A stretch of 64,000 nucleotides of DNA from Candidatus Bathyarchaeota archaeon. GTDB lineage: Archaea > Thermoproteota > Bathyarchaeia > Bathyarchaeales > Bathycorpusculaceae. A program made the translations under genes and the position numbers. Location of the stretch: NCBI GenBank assembly GCA_023488905.1, contig JAMDCQ010000013.1, forward strand, positions 62,001 to 126,000, in the 5' to 3' direction. Positions 6,307-14,622 of the stretch are shown piece by piece; position 1 is the first letter of the stretch; each line of letters opens with the position of its first letter. The notes under the pieces are model-generated. The model saw only the letters and a program-made list of their open reading frames with translations. It searched no databases and was not told where the DNA came from.

Positions 6307-7872
6307 CTATCCTGCTCTTCTCTTAAAAAGTATGAAGCCCGTGGCGCCAACGATTATTGCAATCGTTAATGCAGCGATAACTGCTAGAAAAGGAAACGGT
6401 GCAACGTTGAAGTAAACAGTTTTCTCTGATGTGTTACCCATTTCATCTGTTGCGTAAATCGTCAAGTGATGTGAGCCGTCACTAAGTGCAACCAGTGTGA
6501 TGTTGCCGCTGATGGCGATGTTGGGTTGTCCATCCAAGCTGTATGCTAACGTGTTGTTTCCTTCGTCTACTGTGAATTCAAGCTGGACGTCTGTTGAGTC
6601 GTAGGATTGGTTTGCGGGAAGCAAAATAACGATCATTGGACCCACGGTGTCGACCGCAAAGTACACGGTGTTAGAAACACCCATGTTGCCTGCTGAATCG
6701 TTAGCAAACATCGCAATGTAGTGTCCGCCTTGTGCAAGGTTGCTTAGTCTAGTCTGCCCCGTAACTGTTACGTTGGTTTGCCCATCTAAGCTGTAACCCA
6801 CCCATTGAGCGCCTCGATTCAGGGTGAAATCCAGTATCACCTGCTGGTAAGTTTTGTTTTCTGGAGAGGTAATTCTAATAACTGGCGCCACCGTACCGTA
6901 ACCGACGGGTTTGTATTGTTCATTGGTTGTCAGCCATTTTTCTCCATCAAAACCGCCAATTGCGTACACCACGTCGCTTATGACTGCCACGCCCAATTTC
7001 TCTCGGGCGGTAGGTAATGATTCCAGGTTCACCCAGGAATTGTTGGATAAATAATACATCATTGCTTGTTTGCTTGGGGCAGAGCCAATGGAGCCTCCTG
7101 CAAAGATAATTCCTGCAGGGGCAAAGGTGCCTGTTGTTGCGGCGGCTGCGCCGTAGCTTGTTGTGGTTGGAAGCGGTGCAGCTTGGGTCCACTGGTCTGT
7201 TAGGGCATCATAAACCTGATTAATATTTACTATCGCCACGGTGCCTGATGAAACATGTCGCCTTTCACCGCTTATGATATAGATTTTGTTTTCTATGACG
7301 ACTGAACTGTATCCCTGAACTGAGGTGGGCGCGGCTGTTTTCTGTTGGCTCCAAGTATCGTTTTCTGGATAATAACATTCGGTTATGCCTGTGTCTATGT
7401 AGTAGGGGCTGGTGCTGGTGTATTGTTTTCCGCCGATAAGGTAGATTGCGCCATTCACCACGTTGGCTGATAGGTCGGCTCGTGGTGTAGGCATAGAGGC
7501 TTTATTGATCCACGTATTGGTCGCTGGGTCGTATACCTCGTTGTGTGAAACATACACGTTGTTGACGGTTCCGCCTATGGCGTAGATTTTGTTGTTGTAG
7601 ACTGCAACAGCTAAGCCGCTTCGAGGTGTAGGCATATCCATTTTCTTTGTCCAAACATCAGCAAGTGGATTGTACTCTTCCACGGTGCCAAGCGGCGTAT
7701 TGTCTTGGTTTATTCCGCCTATCACATAGATTTTTCCCGCTACCACCGCGATGCCAAATTCTCCTCGTGCGGTCGGCATGCCTGTTAGGGTTTTCCAGTT
7801 TGAGGTTGTTTCAGCTGCGGCTTCAATGGGCCCTAAACTCAGCGGCACCATTAGGGCTGAAAGCAGCGTCAC
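6307..7872 (-). CDS. Kelch-repeat surface protein with Ig-like domains and a C-terminal anchor
   Basis: A secreted, membrane-anchored beta-propeller protein. About six kelch repeats (residues 25-325) have the pattern MPTARxEFGIAVVxGKIYVIGG. Two Ig-like repeats follow (about 335-500), each with YSLDGQxNxxxxG. The protein ends in one membrane helix and KRRAG. It is probably exposed outside the cell and binds a partner or glycan. The start is uncertain: GTG at 7872 gives a signal peptide without basic residues, yet the same frame reads TKRSQVVTLLLITV just upstream, a proper signal sequence lacking a standard start codon. An ATG at 7930 is in another frame, so an indel is likely. Confidence 0.8.
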   Translation of the reverse strand: MTLLSALMVPLSLGPIEAAAETTSNWKTLTGMPTARGEFGIAVVAGKIYVIGGINQDNTPLGTVEEYNPLADVWTKKMDMPTPRSGLAVAVYNNKIYAIGGTVNNVYVSHNEVYDPATNTWINKASMPTPRADLSANVVNGAIYLIGGKQYTSTSPYYIDTGITECYYPENDTWSQQKTAAPTSVQGYSSVVIENKIYIISGERRHVSSGTVAIVNINQVYDALTDQWTQAAPLPTTTSYGAAAATTGTFAPAGIIFAGGSIGSAPSKQAMMYYLSNNSWVNLESLPTAREKLGVAVISDVVYAIGGFDGEKWLTTNEQYKPVGYGTVAPVIRITSPENKTYQQVILDFTLNRGAQWVGYSLDGQTNVTVTGQTRLSNLAQGGHYIAMFANDSAGNMGVSNTVYFAVDTVGPMIVILLPANQSYDSTDVQLEFTVDEGNNTLAYSLDGQPNIAISGNITLVALSDGSHHLTIYATDEMGNTSEKTVYFNVAPFPFLAVIAALTIAIIVGATGFILFKRRAG

Positions 7873-8056
7873 TGTGATGAGTAGAAGGGTAACGACTTGG
7901 CTGCGTTTAGTTATCGAAGTACACCCGCATTTCTTCTCTTTTAGATAGATTAAGTAGCAGTTTATCCTTATATTGTTAAAGGGTAACTGCCCTTAACTTA
8001 GGTTTCTAGAAACCTTTAATGAGGAAAAATAGTCATTGATTAATGAGGCAGTTAAT

Positions 8057-8509
8057 TTGATACGAAATGTTCTGGTCGCCGTTGACGGCTCCGAAAACTC
8101 TAAACGTGCACTCGATTTTGCGCTCGACTTCGCCGATAGGTATGGTGCAGCATTAACAATTATGAATGTCAGTGAATCATCTACTGTGGCTGCGGTTCCA
8201 GCTGATCTCGCTGCGTACAGTGGAGACAACAGCATGGTTGTTGTCGCCAAGGACATAAGCAAGTATCATGAGGACATCTTAAACAATGCCTTAGCACATG
8301 CAAATGCAGCTAAGCCAAATCTGTCTGTTTCAACCTGTTTGCGGGAAGGTAATCCTGCGGCAGAGATTGCTGCTTTGGCTAAGGATGGTAACTTTGATGT
8401 GGCAGTGGTGGGTCATCGGGGTTCAGGTAAAGTCAGGGAGTTCTTGTTGGGCAGTATAAGCGAGAAGATAGCTCATTCCCTTGACTGTACAGTGATACTC
8501 GTTAAATAA
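8057..8509 (+). CDS. universal stress protein (UspA family)
   Basis: A 150-residue Usp-fold protein. MIRNVLVAVDGSENSKRAL is the N-terminal strand and helix, and VVGHRGSGKVREFLLGSIS is the ATP-binding G-x2-G-x9-G(S/T) motif, so it belongs to the nucleotide-binding type. Such proteins bind ATP and support survival under stress, usually as dimers. The TTG at 8057 is chosen because GAGG lies eight bases upstream and the product then begins like other family members; TTG at 8036 is also in frame. It stands alone upstream of the malate dehydrogenase gene. Confidence 0.88.
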   Translation: MIRNVLVAVDGSENSKRALDFALDFADRYGAALTIMNVSESSTVAAVPADLAAYSGDNSMVVVAKDISKYHEDILNNALAHANAAKPNLSVSTCLREGNPAAEIAALAKDGNFDVAVVGHRGSGKVREFLLGSISEKIAHSLDCTVILVK

Positions 8510-8574
8510 GCCAGAAAAGAATACGCGGCGGCCCTTAAATTCTCTATTTAGCAGAGAAGCGTCTGCAACAAAGC

Positions 8575-8582
8575 CTTAAATC
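8575..8582 (+). promoter_or_regulatory. TATA box of the malate dehydrogenase gene
   Basis: CTTAAATC is centred 28 bp before the ATG at 8607, the usual distance to transcription start, so the mRNA is probably leaderless. No ribosome-binding site is seen. Confidence 0.5.
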
Positions 8583-8606
8583 TCCTTCTCAGCTCCCTTT
8601 TCTGTT

Positions 8607-9518
8607 ATGATAACCATTATTGGCGCAGGCCGCGTCGGCAGCTCTGCAGCTTTTGACATTCTGCGATACAAAATCAGCGACGTCGTATTAATCGACACTA
8701 ACGAGAAACTGGCTATGGGCGAAGCATTGGACATGATGCAGGCTGCGCCAGCTATAGAGTTCGACGGCACCATCCGCGGCACCGGTGACTTCCGAGAGAT
8801 GGCGGGTTCAGAGTTAGTTATTGTTACTGCTGGCTTCGCACGCAAACCAGAGATGACTCGCATTGAACTTATGAATACAAATGCCCAGATAGTGCGCAGT
8901 GTCGTCCGCGAAGTCACCAAGTATGCACCAAAAGCTAAGCTGATGCTTGTCACTAACCCAGTGGATGTTATGACCTACATTAGCTTCAAAGAGACTGGTT
9001 TTCCGCGCAGTCGACTCTTTGGCATGGGTAACATTTTGGACGCTATGCGTTTTCGCACCTACATAGCTAGTGAACTGGGAGTTTCACGTGAAGATACAAG
9101 GGCGCTTGTTATGGGGGAACATGGAGATTCGATGGTGCCGCTGGTTGAGTACGCTTCCGTTTCAGGTGTACCCATAACGAAGCTGCTTTCACCTCAACAG
9201 ATAGAACATATCGTGCAGCGCACCGTAACCTCTGGTGCAGATGTGATTAAACTCAAGGGCAGCACAGAGTTTGCACCCGGCGCAGTTATCGCTGTCACTG
9301 CAGACGCGATTTTAACAGGTAGAAACAGAGTGATGAGTGTGTCAACATGCCTCGACGGCGAATATGGGCAGTCATGCGTTTCAATCGGCGTTCCAGTAGT
9401 GATTGGCAAAGACGGAGTAGACAAAATAATAGAACTTGACTTGTCACCTAAAACGAAGGCACTGTTTGAGAATTCTGTTGCTAAAGTAAAAGAAGCCATA
9501 GCTGCATTGCAAGCTTAG
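8607..9518 (+). CDS. mdh: malate dehydrogenase (LDH/MDH superfamily)
   Basis: A 303-residue NAD(P)-dependent 2-hydroxyacid dehydrogenase. The Rossmann motif is IIGAGRVGSS (residues 3-12), with Asp30 in VVLIDTNE favouring NAD. The mobile loop reads AGFARKPEMTR, with the substrate-binding Arg pair typical of malate rather than lactate enzymes. VTNPVD, a second Arg at RLFGMG and the catalytic His in MGEHGDSMVPL complete the site. It interconverts malate and oxaloacetate in the cytoplasm. It converges with the small gene at 9515 with a 4-nt overlap. Confidence 0.92.
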   Translation: MITIIGAGRVGSSAAFDILRYKISDVVLIDTNEKLAMGEALDMMQAAPAIEFDGTIRGTGDFREMAGSELVIVTAGFARKPEMTRIELMNTNAQIVRSVVREVTKYAPKAKLMLVTNPVDVMTYISFKETGFPRSRLFGMGNILDAMRFRTYIASELGVSREDTRALVMGEHGDSMVPLVEYASVSGVPITKLLSPQQIEHIVQRTVTSGADVIKLKGSTEFAPGAVIAVTADAILTGRNRVMSVSTCLDGEYGQSCVSIGVPVVIGKDGVDKIIELDLSPKTKALFENSVAKVKEAIAALQA

Positions 9519-9712
9519 GTGGGTGTGCGTTTTCGGGCGCAGTAAAAGTTGCCGTTTAACCTCACAAAAGCGGGGCATTTACCCTGATTGCAGTGCTCCA
9601 GCCACTGGCAGGGCGCTTGGACTTCGTGGACTCGGGGCATGTAATCGCGTGGGTTGATGAGTTCTTGGTGGGGTTCTCTTCGAGAAATCTGTTTTAGTAT
9701 TACTTCCATCAA
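9515..9712 (-). CDS. small four-cysteine protein, unknown function
   Basis: A 65-residue protein with four cysteines in the C-terminal half (CQWLEHCNQGKC and YCARK), a spacing that could hold zinc or an Fe-S cluster. It is not a family I can name. A TATA box lies at 9808-9816 with a palindrome at the expected transcription start, giving a leader of about 75 nt. Another small cysteine-containing protein at 52127 also lies beside a copy of the repeated module. Confidence 0.5.
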   Translation of the reverse strand: MMEVILKQISRREPHQELINPRDYMPRVHEVQAPCQWLEHCNQGKCPAFVRLNGNFYCARKRTPT

Positions 9713-9788
9713 AAACGACCTCGAACAATCCTTTCCTGAATTGAGTACTGTATTGAGCGCTTCCAGTTAATTAAAAAATGTGACAGAC

Positions 9789-9816
9789 GTTGTACAACAA
9801 CAAAAACATATAAGCA
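9789..9816 (-). promoter_or_regulatory. TATA box and palindrome upstream of the four-cysteine protein
   Basis: On the minus strand GCTTATATG (9816-9808) is a good TATA box. The perfect 10-bp palindrome GTTGTACAAC (9789-9798) falls 14-23 bp downstream, where transcription would start, so it may be an operator. The same GTTGT...ACAACAAC wording occurs in the two-copy element at 1764 and 38789. Confidence 0.4.
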
Positions 9817-9858
9817 CTAACTCGCCCAAACCAGAACAGCAAGCTGCTCTTGGGTGAC

Positions 9859-9954
9859 TAGACCCCCTTATTTAAAGGCGCATACGAAACCGTATCCGCA
9901 ACAGCTTGAACCACGCGACGTCTCCGAACTGACCTCCCCTCCCTTATATAAAGC
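9859..9954 (+). repeat. Repeated intergenic module, copy A (complete)
   Basis: A 96-nt module. Its first 40 nt (9859-9898) match 47087-47126 at 38 of 40 positions, and both differences fall in the loop of a small hairpin ATACG-N4-CGTAT. Its second half holds CACGCGACGTCTC and CTCCCTTATATAAAGC, which match the inverted copy at 52401-52443. Each half contains a TATA-like core (CTTATTTAAAGG, CTTATATAAAGC). It lies between the four-cysteine gene and the small ORF at 10082. A regulated promoter or a small RNA locus is inferred. Confidence 0.7.
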
Positions 9955-10081
9955 AAATAACCGCCACTGTGACCTCTGTTTTCTGCTCGCATAGTGGAAG
10001 GGGTTTTCGTCGGTATTTGCCCAAAAATTCAGCGTTAACTATAGAAAATTAAATAAGGCATACCACCCAAAGACGCGAACT

Positions 10082-10213
10082 ATGCTAGAAACATGGCTAC
10101 TTGCGCAGGTAATCGCTTTCGCCGCGTTCTTATCGTTTAGTTCCTACCTTACCTATCGGCGGCAAACCAAACTGGCAAAGCGGCTAAAACGCAACTCCTC
10201 GATTCTCATTTGA
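10082..10213 (+). CDS. very small membrane protein (43 aa), candidate
   Basis: An ATG-started frame encoding one hydrophobic helix (WLLAQVIAFAAFLSFSSYL) followed by a strongly basic tail (YRRQTKLAKRLKRN), the layout of a single-pass membrane peptide with its C-terminus inside. It lies 130 nt downstream of module A and 64 nt before the ABC transporter ATPase, so it might be a regulator or accessory subunit of that exporter. I see no clear ribosome-binding site. Homology is unknown. Confidence 0.4.
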   Translation: MLETWLLAQVIAFAAFLSFSSYLTYRRQTKLAKRLKRNSSILI

Positions 10214-10277
10214 TAGGCATCTAAGAAAATTAAAATAACTCGTTTGCCGTTGACAAGGACAAGACAGAGGGAATGAA

Positions 10278-11009
10278 TTGAGTTTCGCAGTTAAGGCTAC
10301 ATCTTTAACTAAGCAATTCGGGCAAATACGCGCGCTCGACGGCGTAAGTTTTAACATTCACCCCGGCGAGATTTTCGGATTAATTGGCCCAAACGGGGCA
10401 GGTAAAACCACAACCATCCGAATGGTCTGCACATTAATCAAACCCACCTCAGGCAGCATAACAATCTACGACTACAACGCCGTGAAGCAACCAGAGAAAA
10501 CCCGCTCCATCATAAGCTACCTCCCCGAAGAATCAGGCGCATACCCTAACCTCACAGGCTGGGAATACCTCAACTTCATGGCTAAACTCCAAGCTAAACC
10601 AGACACAAACATAAAAGACATCGTAAACGAGGCGGCACAAATCTGCGGGTTAGGTGACCGCTTAAAGGACAAAGCCAAAACCTACAGCAAAGGCATGAAG
10701 CGACGTCTCCTCGTCGCACGAGCGCTTATGACCAAGCCCAAACTGGCGGTGCTTGATGAACCCGCAAGCGGCCTCGACGTAATGCACGCCTACCTCGTGC
10801 GAGAAATCGTCAAAAGCTACGTCAAAGAACACGGCGTAACCGTACTGCTAAGCAGCCACAACATGCTCGAAGTAGAGTACCTCTGCAACCGCGTGGTGCT
10901 CATCAATAAGGGTCGCTTGGTTGTGGAGGGTGAACCCAAACAACTCAAAGCGCAATATGAGTGTGAGAACCTTGAAGAGGTTTTCATGAAGGCGGTTGGC
11001 ATTGCTTAA
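10278..11009 (+). CDS. ABC transporter ATP-binding protein (NatA-like)
   Basis: A 243-residue ATPase of an ABC-2 type exporter. Walker A is GPNGAGKTT (residues 37-45), the signature is YSKGMKRRLLVARAL, Walker B is LAVLDEPASGLD, and the switch His lies in SSHNM. The N-terminus begins at a TTG. The permease gene starts 14 nt before this one ends, so they form one operon. In NatA/NatB-like systems the complex exports ions or small toxic molecules, but the substrate here cannot be inferred. Confidence 0.92.
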   Translation: MSFAVKATSLTKQFGQIRALDGVSFNIHPGEIFGLIGPNGAGKTTTIRMVCTLIKPTSGSITIYDYNAVKQPEKTRSIISYLPEESGAYPNLTGWEYLNFMAKLQAKPDTNIKDIVNEAAQICGLGDRLKDKAKTYSKGMKRRLLVARALMTKPKLAVLDEPASGLDVMHAYLVREIVKSYVKEHGVTVLLSSHNMLEVEYLCNRVVLINKGRLVVEGEPKQLKAQYECENLEEVFMKAVGIA

Positions 11010-12300
11010 GGGTTTCACGACTATTCTGGTTAAAGAACTCAAAGAGTTGATGCGTGACCCCAAAATCCTAGTCGGCATGATCGTTTTGCCCCTGATTATG
11101 TTCCCAGTTTTGGGGTTGGTGCTGGGTTACGCCGCGGAAACCGCCCAGTCCGAGGCACTCAGAGCTACCCTTCTGGTGGTTGACAACGACAACGGCGCTT
11201 GGAGCAGCATCTTCGTCAACTACATGAACAGCAGCGGCCTAAACGTGGCAGTCGTAAACAACATGCTACCGCAACAAGTAGTAGACCAAGGCTTACTCGC
11301 CCAGTACAACAGCAGCACCTTTGCAGTGATACCGCAGGGTTTCAGCGAGAACCTAACGCGGCACGCTGCAGGCGAATCCAACATAACCGGAACGGTGAAT
11401 GTGTATGGCATTTTCAATGCTGGCGGCGGCATCTTTAGTGGCATCGGCGGCTCCGCAGTAGGCGCATTAGTTGAAGGCTTTAACCGTGCTGTAGCGCCGG
11501 ATTTTGTGGTGACTTCTCAATCCAGCATCATCAAAGGCCAAATCCAAGAAGGTGTAGATGCAAGCATCCTATCGGGCTTGATGCTGTCGCAGTCAATTGC
11601 CTTGCCGATTACAATTATGATCATGCTGACTTACGCGATGCAGATTGCAGCCACAAGCGTCGCCATGGAAAAAGAAGAAAAAACCCTTGAAACTCTTCTC
11701 ACGGTGCCAGTGGACCGATTCGCCATCTTGATGGGAAAAGTCTCAAGCACCATCATCGTCGCAGGCGTGGCCTCAGTCACAGTACTCATCGGCTACAATT
11801 ACATGTTAGGCTCAATTTCAACGGGTATCGCGAGCAGTGTCGGCGGAAGCGTTGACCTCGTCGCGTTGGGGCTTGTGCCTTCTGTTGCTGGTTATGCGCT
11901 TTTGGGTGTTAGCCTCTTTTTCACGTTGCTCTCTGCTTTGGCGTTGGCGGTTGTGATGTCTGCGTTTAGCGAGAATGTGCGCGGTGCACAGGCGCTGGTT
12001 GGCTACATTTACCCGCTGATTTTCCTTCCCGCGATGGCGTTGATTTACCTTGATCTAAAATCGCTTCCTTTGGCGTTGCAGGCTGTTTTCTATGCGATTC
12101 CATATAGTCATCCCATAATAGCTTCGAAAGCAGTGGTAACAGGCGACTACCTCACCGTCGTTCTCGGCATAGTCTACGTTGCTGTCTTCACCGTCGTGAT
12201 AATGTACATCGCTTCCAGATTGTTTGCAACAGAGAAAATCCTCACCGCGAAACTGATGTTTGGCAAAAAAGGCGGCAAAAAACAGCAACCCAGTGAATAA
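10996..12300 (+). CDS. ABC-2 type transporter permease (NatB-like)
   Basis: A 434-residue permease of the ABC-2 family. One membrane helix (residues 22-45) is followed by an extracytoplasmic domain of about 150 residues, then five or six helices from residue 190 on, with the conserved MEKEEKTLETLLTVPVDRFAILMGK segment between the first two. This is the layout of NatB and related exporters. It overlaps the ATPase gene by 14 nt and ends in a basic tail (KKGGKKQQ). Together they would form a half- or full-transporter in the cell membrane. Confidence 0.9.
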   Translation: MALLKGFTTILVKELKELMRDPKILVGMIVLPLIMFPVLGLVLGYAAETAQSEALRATLLVVDNDNGAWSSIFVNYMNSSGLNVAVVNNMLPQQVVDQGLLAQYNSSTFAVIPQGFSENLTRHAAGESNITGTVNVYGIFNAGGGIFSGIGGSAVGALVEGFNRAVAPDFVVTSQSSIIKGQIQEGVDASILSGLMLSQSIALPITIMIMLTYAMQIAATSVAMEKEEKTLETLLTVPVDRFAILMGKVSSTIIVAGVASVTVLIGYNYMLGSISTGIASSVGGSVDLVALGLVPSVAGYALLGVSLFFTLLSALALAVVMSAFSENVRGAQALVGYIYPLIFLPAMALIYLDLKSLPLALQAVFYAIPYSHPIIASKAVVTGDYLTVVLGIVYVAVFTVVIMYIASRLFATEKILTAKLMFGKKGGKKQQPSE

Positions 12301-12361
12301 ACCTCTCATGCCCCTTTTTGGACCTCCCCTCTATGGTTTCTGCATTGAGTTTCTAATATGA

Positions 12362-12377
12362 GCCAAATATGTTTGGC
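12362..12377. other. Short perfect palindrome in a convergent gap
   Basis: GCCAAA-TATG-TTTGGC forms a six-base-pair hairpin between the convergent ABC permease and fibrillarin genes. It may be a transcript-end structure. No T run follows directly on either strand. Confidence 0.3.
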
Positions 12378-12458
12378 ACTGGACATCACCATTAAACTAC
12401 TCGTTAAATCCCAAAATTAGGCAAAATTGTGATGGTAAATTATGCAGTCGTTTTAAAA

Positions 12459-13157
12459 TTAGGTTTTTTGGGCTACGATCATGGCGTGGGCTTTGTCGTA
12501 GGGATCCAACGGCACGATCTCCTTTACATCGTAGCCTCTCTTGCGTAGCACACGAGCTTCCTGCTGGTAGACTGCATCAGGCGCCATCGTCACGTCGATA
12601 CTCTGCGACTTGCATGCGAGCATTACCCAGCCGTGTGGTTTGAGGAAAACGTCGGCGTTGTCCGCGAGCAATTTGGCCTGTTCTGGTTGTGCTACGTCGC
12701 AGTAGATGGTGTCCACTTTGCCTGAGATGAACATAGCGTAACGTTCGGGCATCCGCGCATCCTCCAGCATCGGCGTTATGTTTGCTCGGTACGCGGCGAC
12801 GTTGTTAACTAGGTCACGGAGTGAGCGCTGGGCGAATTCGACGCAGTAAACATGCCCCGATTCGCCGACAATGTCCGATACGTGACTCGGAGTAGTTCCT
12901 GAAGCAGCACCCAAATACAAAACCTTAGAACCCGCCTCGATAGGCACATTCTGAAGTCCTTTGATGATGGCGCCTGCGAGTTTGCTGCGGAAGGCATCCC
13001 AAACACGGTACTCAACGCGCCTGTATTTTACGAGGCGTTCGCCGTAGACGGTTAAGCTGGGGGTGAGGTTTTTTGTGCCCAGCCGTTTGGCGCCGTCTTC
13101 AAGGAGTATTTGGTAGACTTCTTTGAATTTGTCGTTTGGTTTAACTCTGACGCCCAC
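12459..13157 (-). CDS. flpA: fibrillarin-like rRNA/tRNA 2'-O-methyltransferase
   Basis: The catalytic subunit of the archaeal box C/D ribonucleoprotein, which methylates rRNA and tRNA riboses using S-adenosylmethionine. The 232-residue protein starts VGVRVKPNDKF and has the methyltransferase motif VLYLGAASGTTPSHVSDI, the acidic YCVEFAQRS, and the catalytic region IYCDVAQPEQAKLL with KPHGWVMLACKSQSID. The GTG at 13157 is chosen because GGAGAG lies just upstream and the family begins here; a longer frame to 13349 runs inside nop5 and is unlikely. It overlaps nop5 by 17 nt, so translation is probably coupled. Confidence 0.93.
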   Translation of the reverse strand: MGVRVKPNDKFKEVYQILLEDGAKRLGTKNLTPSLTVYGERLVKYRRVEYRVWDAFRSKLAGAIIKGLQNVPIEAGSKVLYLGAASGTTPSHVSDIVGESGHVYCVEFAQRSLRDLVNNVAAYRANITPMLEDARMPERYAMFISGKVDTIYCDVAQPEQAKLLADNADVFLKPHGWVMLACKSQSIDVTMAPDAVYQQEARVLRKRGYDVKEIVPLDPYDKAHAMIVAQKT

Positions 13158-14580
13158 GCTTGTCTCTCCACTGTTTGCGTCTGCGTTTGCCACCTCTCGG
13201 TGGTCCCTCATGTGGGGGTTTGGGCGTAAATGGACGTTGTTGGTCGTCTCTTGGTGGTCCTTCGGGTCGGGGGTTTTGCTGGAATGGGCGTGGTCTTTGG
13301 CCTTCTCTGGGTGGTTCACGATAATGGAAACGTTGTTCCCTCTGGTCACCTCTACCTTCGAAGCGTCGCCCGCCTCCTTCTCTGCGTTCGAAGCCTTGCT
13401 GTCGCGGTTTGGATTCTTTTGGAGGCGGAGGCTCCTTGTATTTCTCGTGGATTTCTTCGATGCGTTTGTTTATTTCTTCTTTGAGTAGGTCGCCAATGTA
13501 GTGTTTGTCTCCGAAAGCGTCGGCGCGTGCGGCTATGGCGAGTTTGCCTGCGATGACACGCGCGATTTTTCCACGTTGCCAGCGTTTGGCGTCGTGGAGT
13601 AAGGTGTGTTGGAAGATTAGGCCGTGTTTGGGTGGGCGTGCGCCTGTTTTGAGTGAACGGAATAGGGCTTTTTCTGCGCCTAAAACTTGGATGGTGCTGG
13701 CGGGTCGCATGGCGAGGTTCTGTAAGCCACCTGCCATGGATATCATGCGTGCGCCGAGGAGTGCTCCTGCGACGGTCCGCACGTTTGGTGCTACTTCCTC
13801 CATGGTGCGGTCAACGTAGTCCTCCATGCTTTTTCTCAGGTTATAGAACGCCAAAACATCTTTAGCTAAAGCTTGCACTTGCGCTAAATCTGGTTCCGCG
13901 ATGTCTGCGCCCATGGATGATTCGGCAGCTTTCGCAACCAGCTGGGTGCGTTCTTTGGGGATGTTTTCTGCTTCAAGAGTTTCTACGGTAAAGTTTTCTC
14001 TGTCGCCTATGTTCATAACGAGGCGCGCGTAAGTTTCATGTTTCTCGATGAGGCGATCTAGTTCTGGGAAGTAAACGCCGTACCATTCGCGGAGTCTGCC
14101 CATGAAGAGGTTCACGGTTTGATCTAGGCTATCAAGGGTTTGGATGCCTTGGGCGACGATGAGGTCGCGTTTGCCTGTGGCACCTTTGATGCGTAGCTTG
14201 GAGAGTTCCATGCTAACGTTGCGGTTCCAATTGTCGAGTTCCGCTTGGTCTGCGGCGAAGCCTGACTCCATCGCTATTTCGCTCATGCGAGAGCTAAAAA
14301 CGGCAGATTCTGTTGGTTTGGCGACTTCAACGGTTACTTTGAGTCGATGCTGTGCCTCTTCTGCTAAATTGCCGTTAGTAAAAACAAAGGTGTCGTAACC
14401 TGTGTTTTTGAGTAGAGTGATAAGTGATGTAACTTGGTCTGAGAGTTTGCCCTGTTCGGTGCGTAGAAGGCTTTTGGCTGCTTGAATTGCCTTTTTTGGA
14501 AAAAGCGCTTTTTCAACTAGCTTGTTGGTTTCGTCGAAGGCTGCTACGCCGAAAGGAAACTGGACGATGAATACTTTCAT
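13141..14580 (-). CDS. nop5: Nop5 (Nop56/58-like) box C/D RNP scaffold with RG-rich tail
   Basis: The 479-residue scaffold joins fibrillarin to the L7Ae-bound guide RNA. The N-terminal domain (residues 1-130) binds fibrillarin, a coiled-coil follows, and the Nop domain (about 240-370) contains NVRTVAGALLGARMIS and APRP-like ALFRSLKTGARPPKHGLIFQH. Residues from about 395 to the end are a low-complexity, Arg/Gly/Pro-rich tail (RREGGGRRFEGRGDQRE, then many PR and GP pairs), far longer than the short Lys-rich tail of most archaeal Nop5. MKVFIVQFPFG is the usual start; an upstream in-frame start at 14613 is rejected. Operon with flpA. Confidence 0.93.
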   Translation of the reverse strand: MKVFIVQFPFGVAAFDETNKLVEKALFPKKAIQAAKSLLRTEQGKLSDQVTSLITLLKNTGYDTFVFTNGNLAEEAQHRLKVTVEVAKPTESAVFSSRMSEIAMESGFAADQAELDNWNRNVSMELSKLRIKGATGKRDLIVAQGIQTLDSLDQTVNLFMGRLREWYGVYFPELDRLIEKHETYARLVMNIGDRENFTVETLEAENIPKERTQLVAKAAESSMGADIAEPDLAQVQALAKDVLAFYNLRKSMEDYVDRTMEEVAPNVRTVAGALLGARMISMAGGLQNLAMRPASTIQVLGAEKALFRSLKTGARPPKHGLIFQHTLLHDAKRWQRGKIARVIAGKLAIAARADAFGDKHYIGDLLKEEINKRIEEIHEKYKEPPPPKESKPRQQGFERREGGGRRFEGRGDQREQRFHYREPPREGQRPRPFQQNPRPEGPPRDDQQRPFTPKPPHEGPPRGGKRRRKQWRDKRGRQS

Positions 14581-14622
14581 TTTTCTGTGCCCCGATAAAC
14601 TATGTATTGTCAACGTCTTAAG

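Larger units (their letters stand above)
9713..10081. other. 369-bp intergenic region
   Basis: It holds, from left to right, the leader and promoter of the minus-strand gene at 9515 (TATA 9808-9816), the 10-bp palindrome GTTGTACAAC, module A (9859-9954), and a plus-strand stretch with an inverted repeat CCACT...AGTGG (about 9974-10002) before the small ORF at 10082. No protein-coding signal was seen. Confidence 0.6.

Noticed and set aside
13158-13349. N-terminal extension of fibrillarin of about 64 residues
   Set aside because: It lies inside the Nop5 C-terminal coding region, has low-complexity composition, and the family start with a ribosome-binding site is at 13157.
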